A stretch of 64,000 nucleotides of DNA from Maridesulfovibrio sp. (GTDB taxonomy: Bacteria; Desulfobacterota; Desulfovibrionia; Desulfovibrionales; Desulfovibrionaceae). Under the pieces are notes generated by a model. It had not been told where the DNA came from. It worked only from the letters and a program-made list of their open reading frames with translations, and searched no databases. The translations under genes were made by a program, and so were the position numbers. Below are positions 41,704 through 50,214 of the stretch, piece after piece; within the stretch, counting starts at the first letter, position 1; each line of letters opens with the position of its first letter. The DNA is taken from contig NZ_OY762999.1 of NCBI RefSeq assembly GCF_963666665.1, positions 3,320,001 to 3,384,000 of the forward strand, given 5' to 3'.

Positions 41704-42339
41704 ATGTTTGAATACGATCTTGCCCATTGGACAACCTTTCTATTAGCCGCCCTGCTGCTTAACATCGCACCGGGACCGGACATGGCCTACATACTCAGCC
41801 ATACCGTCACCGGAGGCCGAAAAGCCGGATTCGCCGCTATGTTCGGAATCTGGTCCGGGGCTTTCCTCTATGTGCTCCTGACCGCACTTGGCCTTGCGGC
41901 CATTATTGCCGCATCCGCCACCGCTTTCTCAATCGTGAAATGGGTCGGGGTAGCTTACCTTTTCTGGCTGGCCATCGGAGCTTTCAGGTCCAAGGGCAGT
42001 CTGCTGGATATAAGCAAAAATTCAAAACAGCTGGCCCCTTCCGCAATCTTCAAGCAGGGCATGTTCATCCACCTGCTCAACCCCAAGGTTGCAACATTCT
42101 TCATAGCCTTCCTGCCGCAATTCGTAGTTGAAGGAGCCGGACCTGTCTGGGCCCAGCTGATGCTGCACGGAACACTGATCATCGTCACTGCAGCATTTGT
42201 TGAGCCTCCGCTAATCTACGCCGGAGACCGCATCACCGGAAGATTGCGCGAAAGCCAGAAACTGCAAAGATTGCTGGATAAAGCGCTGGGATCTGTCTTT
42301 GTCGCGTTTGGGGTAAAATTGGCTATGTATGAGAGATAA
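41704..42339 (+). CDS. RhtB/LysE-family amino-acid exporter
   Basis: 211 residues from the ATG at 41704 behind GAGG; an in-frame start at 41524 adds 60 poor-quality residues. The RhtB signature is LLNIAPGPDMAYILSHTVTG; then AAMFGIWSGAFLYVLLTALG and the mid-protein FIHLLNPKVATFFIAFLPQF. About six hydrophobic segments. It probably exports homoserine, threonine or a related compound. It is a different subgroup from the LysE-type gene at 31957. Confidence 0.9.
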   Translation: MFEYDLAHWTTFLLAALLLNIAPGPDMAYILSHTVTGGRKAGFAAMFGIWSGAFLYVLLTALGLAAIIAASATAFSIVKWVGVAYLFWLAIGAFRSKGSLLDISKNSKQLAPSAIFKQGMFIHLLNPKVATFFIAFLPQFVVEGAGPVWAQLMLHGTLIIVTAAFVEPPLIYAGDRITGRLRESQKLQRLLDKALGSVFVAFGVKLAMYER

Positions 42340-42341
42340 GA

Positions 42342-42368
42342 AAAGGGTGCGCAAGCACCCTTTATTTA
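42342..42368 (+). terminator. Terminator after RhtB-family gene
   Basis: AAAGGGTGC-GCAA-GCACCCTTT followed by ATTT. Confidence 0.88.
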
Positions 42369-42412
42369 ACCACCCCCATCTGCTACTTTCCGGGTAACCA
42401 AAGGAGTTACCC

Positions 42413-43381
42413 ATGAAAAAAATATTACTGACCATATTCATTCTCACTTCAATTGCACTTTGCGGCTGCCAGCCCAAGATGAATATTTTTCCGGACGGGA
42501 CTGATCCCCTGCTTGAAAAGAAACTGCAAGGCGAAGGAGAACACAAGGTTCTTGTGGTCTCCATTGACGGAACAATTTCCGATGAAAGTAAGCGTGGATT
42601 GCTGAGCAATTCCCCCAGCCTCATTCAGGAGGTTTCCTCGCGGCTCAAACTTGCAGCCGAGGATGACAAAGTCAAAGCCCTTGTGCTCAAGGTCAATTCT
42701 CCCGGAGGCTCAGTTACCGCCAGCGACATCCTTTATAATGAAATAGTGCGCTTTAAAGAAAAGACCGGGGCAAAAGTTATAGTTAATATGATGGATGTGG
42801 CTGCTTCCGGCGGTTATTACGTCAGCCTGCCCGCTGATCATATCATGGCCCACCCCACCACGCTGACCGGGTCCGTCGGGGTCATCTTTATCCGCCCCAA
42901 AGTGGAAGGACTCATGGAAAAAATCGGGGTATCCGTGGAGGTTTCAAAATCAGGGCGCAACAAAGACATGGGCTTTCCCTTCAAGCCGGACACACCGGAA
43001 CAGAAAAAAATCATCGATGATATTATCAAAGATTACGCAGACCGCTTTCAGGGACTGGTCAAAAAACACCGTTCCATCTCAGAGGATCAACTCAAAGCCA
43101 TCTTCACAGCACAGGTTTTCAGTGCACAGGGGGCAAAGAAAGCAGGACTTGTGGATAGTCTCGGCTATCTTCCAGACGCAGTAAAAACAGCCTGTAAGTT
43201 GGCCGGAATTGATGAAAACTCACAAGTGATCACATACAAACACAAGAGTTATCCCAACGACACTCTTTATAACTCTGCTTCATCGCAGGCATTCTCCCCG
43301 GCACTGATCAATATTGATGCCGGAAACCTCATGCCGCCTAAAGCCGGATTTCATTACCTCTGGCTTCCGGCAGCGGAATGA
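42413..43381 (+). CDS. sppA: SppA-type signal peptide peptidase (S49), lipoprotein form
   Basis: 322 residues. A lipoprotein-like signal ends in LCGC (C19). The S49 core has VKALVLKVNSPGGSVTASD, with the nucleophile Ser132 in MDVAASGGYY and the general-base Lys in SKSGRNKDMG (about K184). It cleaves leftover signal peptides or membrane fragments, here probably anchored in the periplasm. Length matches the short SppA form, which assembles as an octamer. AAAGGAG precedes the start. Confidence 0.92.
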   Translation: MKKILLTIFILTSIALCGCQPKMNIFPDGTDPLLEKKLQGEGEHKVLVVSIDGTISDESKRGLLSNSPSLIQEVSSRLKLAAEDDKVKALVLKVNSPGGSVTASDILYNEIVRFKEKTGAKVIVNMMDVAASGGYYVSLPADHIMAHPTTLTGSVGVIFIRPKVEGLMEKIGVSVEVSKSGRNKDMGFPFKPDTPEQKKIIDDIIKDYADRFQGLVKKHRSISEDQLKAIFTAQVFSAQGAKKAGLVDSLGYLPDAVKTACKLAGIDENSQVITYKHKSYPNDTLYNSASSQAFSPALINIDAGNLMPPKAGFHYLWLPAAE

Positions 43382-43471
43382 TTATAGTCACACTGCTTTG
43401 CATTCCGGAAAAAAACATGTATGAACTGCCCGTTTGACCTGATGACAGCAAACTCTTAAACGGAGAACCAA

Positions 43472-43831
43472 ATGAAAAAAAACAGCCTGATCCTTACATT
43501 CATCCTGCTTTTTTCTCTCGTTGTTTTCAGCGCATGCACTCAGGAAACCCAGAACCGCATCGGCCGTTCCATCCAGAACTGGACCGGGGTAAACGGTGTT
43601 CTTGAAATCTATTCCGGCGGCAAACTGATCAAGCGATTTGTAAAAATCGATAAGCTTTCCACTGCCGCAGGCACTAAGGAACGCGTTCAGCGACCATACC
43701 GATTCGGTTACGGTGTTCTTGATGCCAACCTGAACGGCAAAGCAGACCCCGATGAAAACAAGGTCTACTTTGAATTCAGCGACTACGCTACCAATTACGT
43801 TTTCTTCGAAGACCCCAAAGCTAATAAATAA
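43472..43831 (+). CDS. Small lipoprotein, unknown
   Basis: 119 residues. A lipoprotein signal ends in FSAC (C22). The mature part begins TQETQNRIGRSIQNWTGVNG and has a beta-rich stretch with a polar ending. No family is recognised. It is 90 bases downstream of sppA with its own GGAG site, and a terminator follows, so it may share the sppA transcript. Envelope location is secure; function is not. Confidence 0.78.
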   Translation: MKKNSLILTFILLFSLVVFSACTQETQNRIGRSIQNWTGVNGVLEIYSGGKLIKRFVKIDKLSTAAGTKERVQRPYRFGYGVLDANLNGKADPDENKVYFEFSDYATNYVFFEDPKANK

Positions 43832-43839
43832 CTATTCCT

Positions 43840-43868
43840 GCCGGACCTTAATGGTCCGGCATTTTTTT
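43840..43868 (+). terminator. Terminator ending four bases before the next start codon
   Basis: GCCGGACC-TTAAT-GGTCCGGC with a run of seven T. The following gene's ATG is at 43873. Confidence 0.85.
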
Positions 43869-43872
43869 GCCC

Positions 43873-45015
43873 ATGAACAAATGTATAAGAGCGGCAAGAG
43901 CCGTAACAATGACCCACGGAGAAAATCCGGTTATCGAAGATTTCGCCCTCATCCATGACGGGGAGCGGATTCTGGAAACAGGAATTTGGTCAGAACTGAA
44001 CGAGACTTTTTCCGGTGAAGTTGAAGACCTCGGTGATGTGACAATCGCCCCGGGGCTGATCAATGCCCACGTACACCTTGAACTTTCCCATCTGAAAGGC
44101 AAGACCGTGCAGGAGCAGGGCTTCACCAACTGGATCAAGTCTCTGCTTTCCAATCCCCTTTACGACCTTGATACCGAGGCCGTTCGAGACGCCGTGCAGC
44201 AAATGTGTGCTGAAGGCACTGCATTCTGCGTTGATATCTCCACACGCAACGGTGCACAGGTTGCAGGGATTATGGATGAACTGACCATGGGATTCTACGC
44301 CTGCTGCGAAGCTATCGGAGTGCAAGAACCCAAGGAAGGAGCTAAATTCTTTCCGCAAAAAGAATTCAACCATGGCCGCGCCGCCGGGTCCGGTCATTCC
44401 CTCTACTCAACCGGAGCTGAGCTTTTGCAGGCGGTAAAAGCAGCTAATGATGCAGCCGGACTGCCCTACCCAATCCATCTTGCGGAAAATGAGGAAGAGG
44501 ATGAGATAGTAGCCCATGGCACCGGAGAATTTGCAGGAATGCTCAAGGGAGCAGGACTGCTGGCCGATTGCGGCAACAAAGGGTTACGCCCGGTTGAATA
44601 TGCCGACTCCCTCGGCTTGCTGGATGATTCGACCCTTGCGGTTCATTGTGTTCGGGTTGCGGATAGCGACATAAACATCCTTGCCGAACGCAAGGTAAAT
44701 GTCTGCCTCTGCCCCCGCTCAAATACATACATCGGTGAAGGCCGGGCTCCGTGGGAAAAAATCCTGAAATCTGGTATAAACACTTGTCTGGGAACGGACA
44801 GCATTGCTTCCAATCATGACTTATCCATGTGGAACGAGCTGGAATACCTGCTTAAAAACATCAAAATTTCCTTGTCCACGGCTGAAGCGCTTGCACTTGT
44901 AACCACAAACAGCGCCAAGGCTTTGAAGATAGATGACTTATATGGATCTCTGGATAAGGGGAAACGCGCTGTTTACGCTATAATCCCCTCACATCTTGAA
45001 GATCTTCTGTTTTAA
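43873..45015 (+). CDS. mqnX: Amidohydrolase, probable aminofutalosine deaminase
   Basis: 380 residues. The metal site opens with GLINAHVHLELSHLKG, the N-A-H-x-H-L-E-L-S pattern of aminofutalosine deaminases; later ligands are in YPIHLAENEEE, AVHCVRVAD and LGTDSIASNHDL. This enzyme converts aminofutalosine to futalosine for menaquinone synthesis. Assignment within the ATZ/TRZ family is by pattern. The ATG at 43873 lies directly behind a terminator hairpin and has no Shine-Dalgarno. Confidence 0.72.
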   Translation: MNKCIRAARAVTMTHGENPVIEDFALIHDGERILETGIWSELNETFSGEVEDLGDVTIAPGLINAHVHLELSHLKGKTVQEQGFTNWIKSLLSNPLYDLDTEAVRDAVQQMCAEGTAFCVDISTRNGAQVAGIMDELTMGFYACCEAIGVQEPKEGAKFFPQKEFNHGRAAGSGHSLYSTGAELLQAVKAANDAAGLPYPIHLAENEEEDEIVAHGTGEFAGMLKGAGLLADCGNKGLRPVEYADSLGLLDDSTLAVHCVRVADSDINILAERKVNVCLCPRSNTYIGEGRAPWEKILKSGINTCLGTDSIASNHDLSMWNELEYLLKNIKISLSTAEALALVTTNSAKALKIDDLYGSLDKGKRAVYAIIPSHLEDLLF

Positions 45016-45048
45016 TATTTTTTTGCACCACAACTGAGAGGAACTCTT

Positions 45049-45972
45049 ATGGAATGGCGACATAAAGATTTGCTGGATGTTTCCCAGCTCAACAAAGAGG
45101 AAGTACAGCATGTTTTTGAGACTGCTACTTACTTTCAGGAAATCAACTCCCGTCCGGTAAAAAAGGTACCGACTTTAAAAGGCCATAGTGTGGTCCTTTT
45201 TTTTGCCGAGGCAAGCACAAGGACCAAGACCTCCTTTGACATGGCCGGGAAACGTCTTTCCTGCGACACTTTCTCCCTTGCCAAAAGCTCCAGCAGCCTG
45301 ACCAAGGGCGAAACTCTCAAGGATACCGCCCTGACACTTCAGGCCATGAATCCGGACGGCATTGTCCTGCGTCACTGGGCCAGCGGCGCGTCTCAATTTC
45401 TGGCTGAACGCCTCGATTGCAGCATCATCAACGCCGGTGACGGCCGCCACGCACATCCCACACAGGCCCTGCTTGACGGTTTCACCCTTTATCAGGAATG
45501 GGGCTCCCTTGAAGGCAAGACAATACTCATCCTTGGAGACATCGCGCACAGCCGTGTTGCGCGTTCAAACCTGATCCTGATGAACAAAATGGGCGCCAAG
45601 GTCCGTTTCTGCGGCCCGCGCACCCTGCTGCCGCCGCAGATCAGAAAATGGGACGCAGAAGTTTACACCGACATCAATGAAGCCTGCAAAGGCGTGGATG
45701 CAATCATGTGTCTCCGTCTCCAGCTGGAACGCCAGCAGGACGGTCTTCTGCCTGACCTGCGCGAATACTCCAAATATTTCGGTCTGGGCCATAAGCAGCT
45801 CGAACAGGCTAACACGGATGTAAAGATCATGCATCCCGGCCCCATGAACCGGGGAGTTGAAATCAACTCCGAGCTTGCCGACTGCGAAGCCAGCCTCGTG
45901 CTCGATCAGGTCGCATCCGGTGTAGCTACCCGCATGGCCTTACTTTACCTCTACCTCACCCGCAAAAAATAA
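45049..45972 (+). CDS. pyrB: Aspartate carbamoyltransferase catalytic subunit
   Basis: 307 residues. The carbamoyl-phosphate loop FFAEASTRTKTSFDMAGKRL (S56-T57-R58-T59) and the aspartate-side HPTQALLDGFTLYQEWG and MHPGPMNRGVEI are present. It makes carbamoyl aspartate in pyrimidine synthesis. No pyrI regulatory chain follows; pyrC does, after 12 bases, so it is a class with catalytic trimer or PyrC-associated form. GAGAGGA precedes the ATG. Confidence 0.96.
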   Translation: MEWRHKDLLDVSQLNKEEVQHVFETATYFQEINSRPVKKVPTLKGHSVVLFFAEASTRTKTSFDMAGKRLSCDTFSLAKSSSSLTKGETLKDTALTLQAMNPDGIVLRHWASGASQFLAERLDCSIINAGDGRHAHPTQALLDGFTLYQEWGSLEGKTILILGDIAHSRVARSNLILMNKMGAKVRFCGPRTLLPPQIRKWDAEVYTDINEACKGVDAIMCLRLQLERQQDGLLPDLREYSKYFGLGHKQLEQANTDVKIMHPGPMNRGVEINSELADCEASLVLDQVASGVATRMALLYLYLTRKK

Positions 45973-45984
45973 GGAGAATACAAT

Positions 45985-47256
45985 ATGACTCATCCTGAAC
46001 TTGTCATCCGCAAGGCAGTATGGAAAGGCGAAGAAGTCGATCTCCTTGTTGCTGACTGCAAAATTTTAGATGTAATCCCGTCTTCCGACACCATGTATGA
46101 AGGCGCTGAGGTAGTAGCTGCAAAAGGTCTGCTGCTCATGCCTTCCATGACCGATGTTCACACCCACCTGCGTGAACCTGGCTTTGAATACAAGGAAGAC
46201 ATTGCCTCCGGCCTGAAAGCTGCTGTTCACGGCGGTTTCTCCAACATTATGTGCATGGCCAACACTGCTCCGGTCAACGACAATGCCGTTGTTACCGATG
46301 AAATGCTGCGTAAAGCCAAAGCAGCCTTCCCGGAAGGCGGTCCGCGTCTCTTTCCCATCGGCGCATTAACCAAGGGTCTGGAAGGCAAAGAACTGGCCCC
46401 CATGCATGAAATGGCTGAGGCCGGATGCGCAGCTTTCTCCAACGACGGTCTTCCGGTCAAGAACAGTGAGCTTTTCCGCAGGGCCATGGAATACGGTTCC
46501 GATACCGGAAAGCCGATTATCGACCATTGCGAGGATCCTTACCTTGCGCCCGCTGCCGGAGTGAATGAAGGCGAAGTATCATCCGTGCTCGGCCTTGCCG
46601 GACAGCCAGATGTTGCAGAGGCCGCACAGGTCGCCCGGGACCTGCTCATGGCTGAATATCTGGATATGCACATCCATCTTGCCCATATCTCCTGCCGTAA
46701 ATCAGTGGACCTGATCGCATGGGCCAAGAAACGCGGGGTTAAGGTCACCGCTGAAACATGTCCTCACTACCTGCTGCTAACCGAAGAAGCCCTGAACGGC
46801 TACAGCTCGGACACCAAGGTCAACCCGCCCCTGCGCACCGCAGATGACGTAGAAGCCCTGCTGGCAGGTATCAAGGACGGAACCATCGACATGTTCGCCA
46901 CCGATCATGCTCCCCACGCAGCCCACGAAAAAGAAGTCGAATTCATGTACGCACCATGCGGTATCTCCGGCTTGGATTCCGCCCTTTCCTTGACTTGGTC
47001 ACTGGTGGCATCCGGAAAGATTACCTTTGACGATTTCATCCGCATGTGGACCACCGCTCCATGCAAGACTTTCGACCTGCCGTTGAACAGCTTTGAAAAA
47101 GACGATCCGGCTGACTTTTTCCTCTTTGATCCCAACGAAGAATGGGTGCTGGATTCAACTACAATGCACTCCAAAGGCAAAAACACTCCATTCCGCGGAC
47201 AAACCCTGAAAGGACGGGTTATAAGCCATTTCCTTAGTGGCAAAAAAATAGTATGA
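45985..47256 (+). CDS. pyrC: Dihydroorotase
   Basis: 423 residues. The metal ligands are in DVHTHLREPG (H59, H61), HCEDPYL, LAHISCRKS and ATDHAPHA; TCPHYLLL is also conserved. The length and motif set fit the class I (multi-domain CAD-like) dihydroorotases that often pair with PyrB, and this adjacency agrees. All catalytic residues look present, so it is probably active and not the non-catalytic PyrX form. It has an AAGGAG site. Confidence 0.95.
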   Translation: MTHPELVIRKAVWKGEEVDLLVADCKILDVIPSSDTMYEGAEVVAAKGLLLMPSMTDVHTHLREPGFEYKEDIASGLKAAVHGGFSNIMCMANTAPVNDNAVVTDEMLRKAKAAFPEGGPRLFPIGALTKGLEGKELAPMHEMAEAGCAAFSNDGLPVKNSELFRRAMEYGSDTGKPIIDHCEDPYLAPAAGVNEGEVSSVLGLAGQPDVAEAAQVARDLLMAEYLDMHIHLAHISCRKSVDLIAWAKKRGVKVTAETCPHYLLLTEEALNGYSSDTKVNPPLRTADDVEALLAGIKDGTIDMFATDHAPHAAHEKEVEFMYAPCGISGLDSALSLTWSLVASGKITFDDFIRMWTTAPCKTFDLPLNSFEKDDPADFFLFDPNEEWVLDSTTMHSKGKNTPFRGQTLKGRVISHFLSGKKIV

Positions 47257-47375
47257 CCTCTTTAACAGACAGTGAATAAGTCTGTTGTGCAAAGGTAAAA
47301 ACTAATAATTTTATATAGTTGATCTGCATCTGCTGCCAAGGCAACAGACGGTTTATTTTTGATAAGGAGATTTTA

Positions 47376-48701
47376 ATGAGCGAACCTTTCAAGGACGCGG
47401 TGGGAATTTGCAAAACCATCATGCGTAACGGCTATGATGCTTATATCATTAATGAAAGATTGCAAAAGCTGACCATTGAGGACAAAGGCGAAGAAGTCGA
47501 ACTGGATATTTCCACCGAACTTGATTTCAAAAGGCTGGCTAAACTGTTCCCCAACATCCAGCCCACTGAGCAACAGGACGTTACCGCGATTTTGAAAGAA
47601 GGCGGAAATATTTTTTATTTCTATACTTCCGAAACCAGCAACTCTTCACATCCTGAAGAATGCGTATCCCGCATGACTCCCAGACTGCTCAAGGCTTTGG
47701 AACAAAAGCACCAGATCCCCATGTCTGCTGCCTGTCCTTACATTCCCAAGGCTCAGGACCCTTACGAAGGATTCGCAGAACTGAGCAGCGGTGAAGTCCG
47801 CCTGCTGGGTATCCCGGACCAGACTCTCAAAAAAGATTACCTCATGGGTATCAGGGCCTTGCGTTTTGCCGCAAACTACAACCTGCCCATTGAAACAAAT
47901 ACCAAAATCGCGATCATCCGCTCCTGCAAGCGTATTCTCGATTACGTACCCGTGCCTGAAATCATGGATGAATGGCGCAAGGTTGAAGCTGAAAACATGT
48001 ACGTTTTCGTTTCCCTGCTCTTTGAAACCATGCTCCTGCACGGCCTGATTCCCGAACTTGCAGCTCTTTCCCGCCTGACTCAGGTTAAGAACAGCAAGAC
48101 CGGCGAAACCGAAGACGTTTTCACCCACACCCTCGATGTCATGCGCCTCTACCCCGAAGAACTGCCTTACGACTGGTTCGGCGTGGTAGCCTGCATGTTC
48201 CACGATGTTGGTAAACTCTACACCGCCGAAGAAGTTGAAGGACAATGGCAGTTCCTGCAGCACCACCGCGTCGGCGCAAAAGTGACTAGAAAAATCCTGA
48301 CCCGTCTCAACTTCCCTCAGGAAGATGTAGACCTTATCTGCGATCTGATACGCAACCACATGCGTTTCCACTTCATGCTCACCGACAAGGGTATCCGTAA
48401 GTTCAAGGCTCTGGATGAATATCCCCGCCTCATCGAAATGGTTCGCGCTGACATTAAAGCCCGCGACACCACCTACAAGGAATTCAACCACAACCTTAAA
48501 ATGCTTGAGCGTGCCGATATCCCCGAAGAAGCACTTGATCCCTTCCTCAACGGTAACGAGATCATGCAGCACACCGGACTCAACCCCGGTCCCGGCGTCG
48601 GTATCATTCGCGAATCCCTGCTTAAAGCACAGATCGCCGGTGACGTTACAAACATGGATGAAGCCATTGAGTACGTTATCGATCAGGCTAAGAAAGCTTA
48701 A
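47376..48701 (+). CDS. HD-domain protein derived from CCA-adding/poly(A) polymerase family
   Basis: 441 residues from the ATG at 47376 behind AAGGAG. The head and neck match tRNA nucleotidyltransferases: KKDYLMGIRALRFAANYNLP near 152-171 is the RNA-binding neck, and an HD domain has FTHTLDVM (H251) and FHDVGK (H276, D277). But the N-terminal nucleotidyltransferase motifs are broken: the GG-x-VRD loop is replaced by DAYIINERLQ (21-30) and the D-x-D by ELDIST (42-47). It therefore probably cannot add CCA and may retain HD phosphohydrolase activity. Both tRNA genes in the window already encode CCA. Confidence 0.8.
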   Translation: MSEPFKDAVGICKTIMRNGYDAYIINERLQKLTIEDKGEEVELDISTELDFKRLAKLFPNIQPTEQQDVTAILKEGGNIFYFYTSETSNSSHPEECVSRMTPRLLKALEQKHQIPMSAACPYIPKAQDPYEGFAELSSGEVRLLGIPDQTLKKDYLMGIRALRFAANYNLPIETNTKIAIIRSCKRILDYVPVPEIMDEWRKVEAENMYVFVSLLFETMLLHGLIPELAALSRLTQVKNSKTGETEDVFTHTLDVMRLYPEELPYDWFGVVACMFHDVGKLYTAEEVEGQWQFLQHHRVGAKVTRKILTRLNFPQEDVDLICDLIRNHMRFHFMLTDKGIRKFKALDEYPRLIEMVRADIKARDTTYKEFNHNLKMLERADIPEEALDPFLNGNEIMQHTGLNPGPGVGIIRESLLKAQIAGDVTNMDEAIEYVIDQAKKA

Positions 48702-48725
48702 GACTTAGCTTCATACCAAAAATTA

Positions 48726-48759
48726 AAGCCTCTGGAATGATATGTTCCAGAGGCTTTTC
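48726..48759 (+). terminator. Terminator after HD protein gene
   Basis: AAGCCTCTGGAA and TTCCAGAGGCTTTT around TGATATG. Confidence 0.9.
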
Positions 48760-48773
48760 TATTACCCAACCAA

Positions 48774-48804
48774 AACGCCCTGCCGATCAACTCGACAGGG
48801 CGTT
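48774..48804. terminator. Second convergent terminator
   Basis: AACGCCCTG and CAGGGCGTT, 9-bp perfect arms with a 13-base loop. T-rich on both sides; it probably ends the minus-strand phosphofructokinase transcript. Confidence 0.8.
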
Positions 48805-48832
48805 ATTTCTTTAATTCAATCCCAAAAATGAA

Positions 48833-50170
48833 CTACAGTTCACAAATATCCTTCTCCATGTCATTGCGCAGATGTCCCTGACCGGTGGATTCAAGAACCG
48901 CACGCCAGTAGTCGGATTTGATGTTCAACTTCTTGCGCTTGATGGTTACCAGATCGAGCGGCAGGTGCACATAGCGGGCCTGCAAACGGCTGACCACCAT
49001 TCCGGTCTTTCCTGCCATTGCTGCGTGTACGGCATGCTGGCCTAAGAAACCGCAATAAACGCAATCGTTGGCATTAGCCGGGACGGAACGAATAATGTAG
49101 CTGGGGTCAATAAACTTCAAGGTAATATCCTTGCCCAAATCCTTGAAGTAGTCCTTAATACGGCGGATGATCAGGGTGCAGACATCGCAAAGCACGGGGT
49201 TTCCGGATGCATCCTTTTCCCCGGTGTATTCACATTGTTCCTGCCCGGCTCCCTCTGCGCAGACAATAACCGCGTGCTGGCGTTCCTCCAGACGCTTTTC
49301 GAGGGAGCGAAGCAAACCGTATTCCCCGTCGAATTCAAAAGGATGCTCGGGCACGAGCACGAAGTTTACGTCTTTGAGGGCCAATGTGGCCTGTGCAGCA
49401 ATAAAGCCGGATTCACGTCCCATAAGCTTAACCAGGCCGATACCGTTGACCACGCCCACGGATTCGACATGAGCGGACTGAATAGCTTCAGTGGCCTTGT
49501 CTACTGCGGTATCAAATCCAAATGACTTGGTAACGAAACTGATGTCGTTATCAATGGTTTTTGGAACACCTATAATGGAAATTCTGATTCGCCTTTTCTC
49601 AATTTCTTCGACAATCTTCTGGGCAGCGCGCATGGTACCGTCACCACCGATCATGAACAGCACAGAAATATTCATCCGCTCAAGGGCATCGACAATCTCT
49701 TCAGGGTCCTGCGGACCGCGTGACGAGCCGAGGATGGTACCGCCGAACTGGTGGATATTGGCAACCTTATCGGCTGTAAGCTCCACAACATCATGTCCGA
49801 ACTTGGGGATGAAGCCCTGCAAGCCGAACTTGATACCCAGTACGGAAGGCACCTTATAGAGATAGTGAGCCTCAAGTACAATTGAACGGATAACATCATT
49901 CAGGCCGGGGCAAAGCCCGCCGCAGGTAACCACCGCACATTTGGTCTTTGAAGGATCAAAATAGGTGAATGCACGAGGGCCGGCTTTTTCAAACTCCTGA
50001 TAGACATCATTGCTGGAAGATGAATCCATGTCCTCTTCAGCAAGGTTAACCAAGGTTCTTTCCTTATCTTCAATGAAGACACACCGTTTGAGCGGAGAAG
50101 GTATTTTAGCCTTGCCCAACACCGGGATCTCGGTATTTATCTGCTGTGTTTTATTAGCTTTTTTAACCAT
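48833..50170 (-). CDS. pfkA: ATP-dependent 6-phosphofructokinase (plant/trypanosome-like group)
   Basis: 445 residues with an about 70-residue N-terminal extension. VVTCGGLCPGLNDVIRS is the phosphate-binding opening. The nucleotide motif is MIGGDGTMRAA, with Gly after Asp as in ATP-using enzymes, while the sugar motif is VPKTIDNDI, with Lys as in pyrophosphate-type enzymes. That mix is characteristic of the long ATP-PFKs of plants and trypanosomatids. MGRESGFIAA and FIDPSYIIRS complete the site. It commits fructose 6-phosphate to glycolysis. Confidence 0.92.
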   Translation of the reverse strand: MVKKANKTQQINTEIPVLGKAKIPSPLKRCVFIEDKERTLVNLAEEDMDSSSSNDVYQEFEKAGPRAFTYFDPSKTKCAVVTCGGLCPGLNDVIRSIVLEAHYLYKVPSVLGIKFGLQGFIPKFGHDVVELTADKVANIHQFGGTILGSSRGPQDPEEIVDALERMNISVLFMIGGDGTMRAAQKIVEEIEKRRIRISIIGVPKTIDNDISFVTKSFGFDTAVDKATEAIQSAHVESVGVVNGIGLVKLMGRESGFIAAQATLALKDVNFVLVPEHPFEFDGEYGLLRSLEKRLEERQHAVIVCAEGAGQEQCEYTGEKDASGNPVLCDVCTLIIRRIKDYFKDLGKDITLKFIDPSYIIRSVPANANDCVYCGFLGQHAVHAAMAGKTGMVVSRLQARYVHLPLDLVTIKRKKLNIKSDYWRAVLESTGQGHLRNDMEKDICEL

Positions 50171-50214
50171 TTCAAACCTCCTGCGGAACTAAATCCGCCA
50201 GTCGTGAATAGCAG

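Noticed and set aside
47264..47286. A terminator between pyrC and the HD protein gene
   Set aside because: AACAGAC/GTCTGTT can pair, but no T run follows, so read-through is likely.
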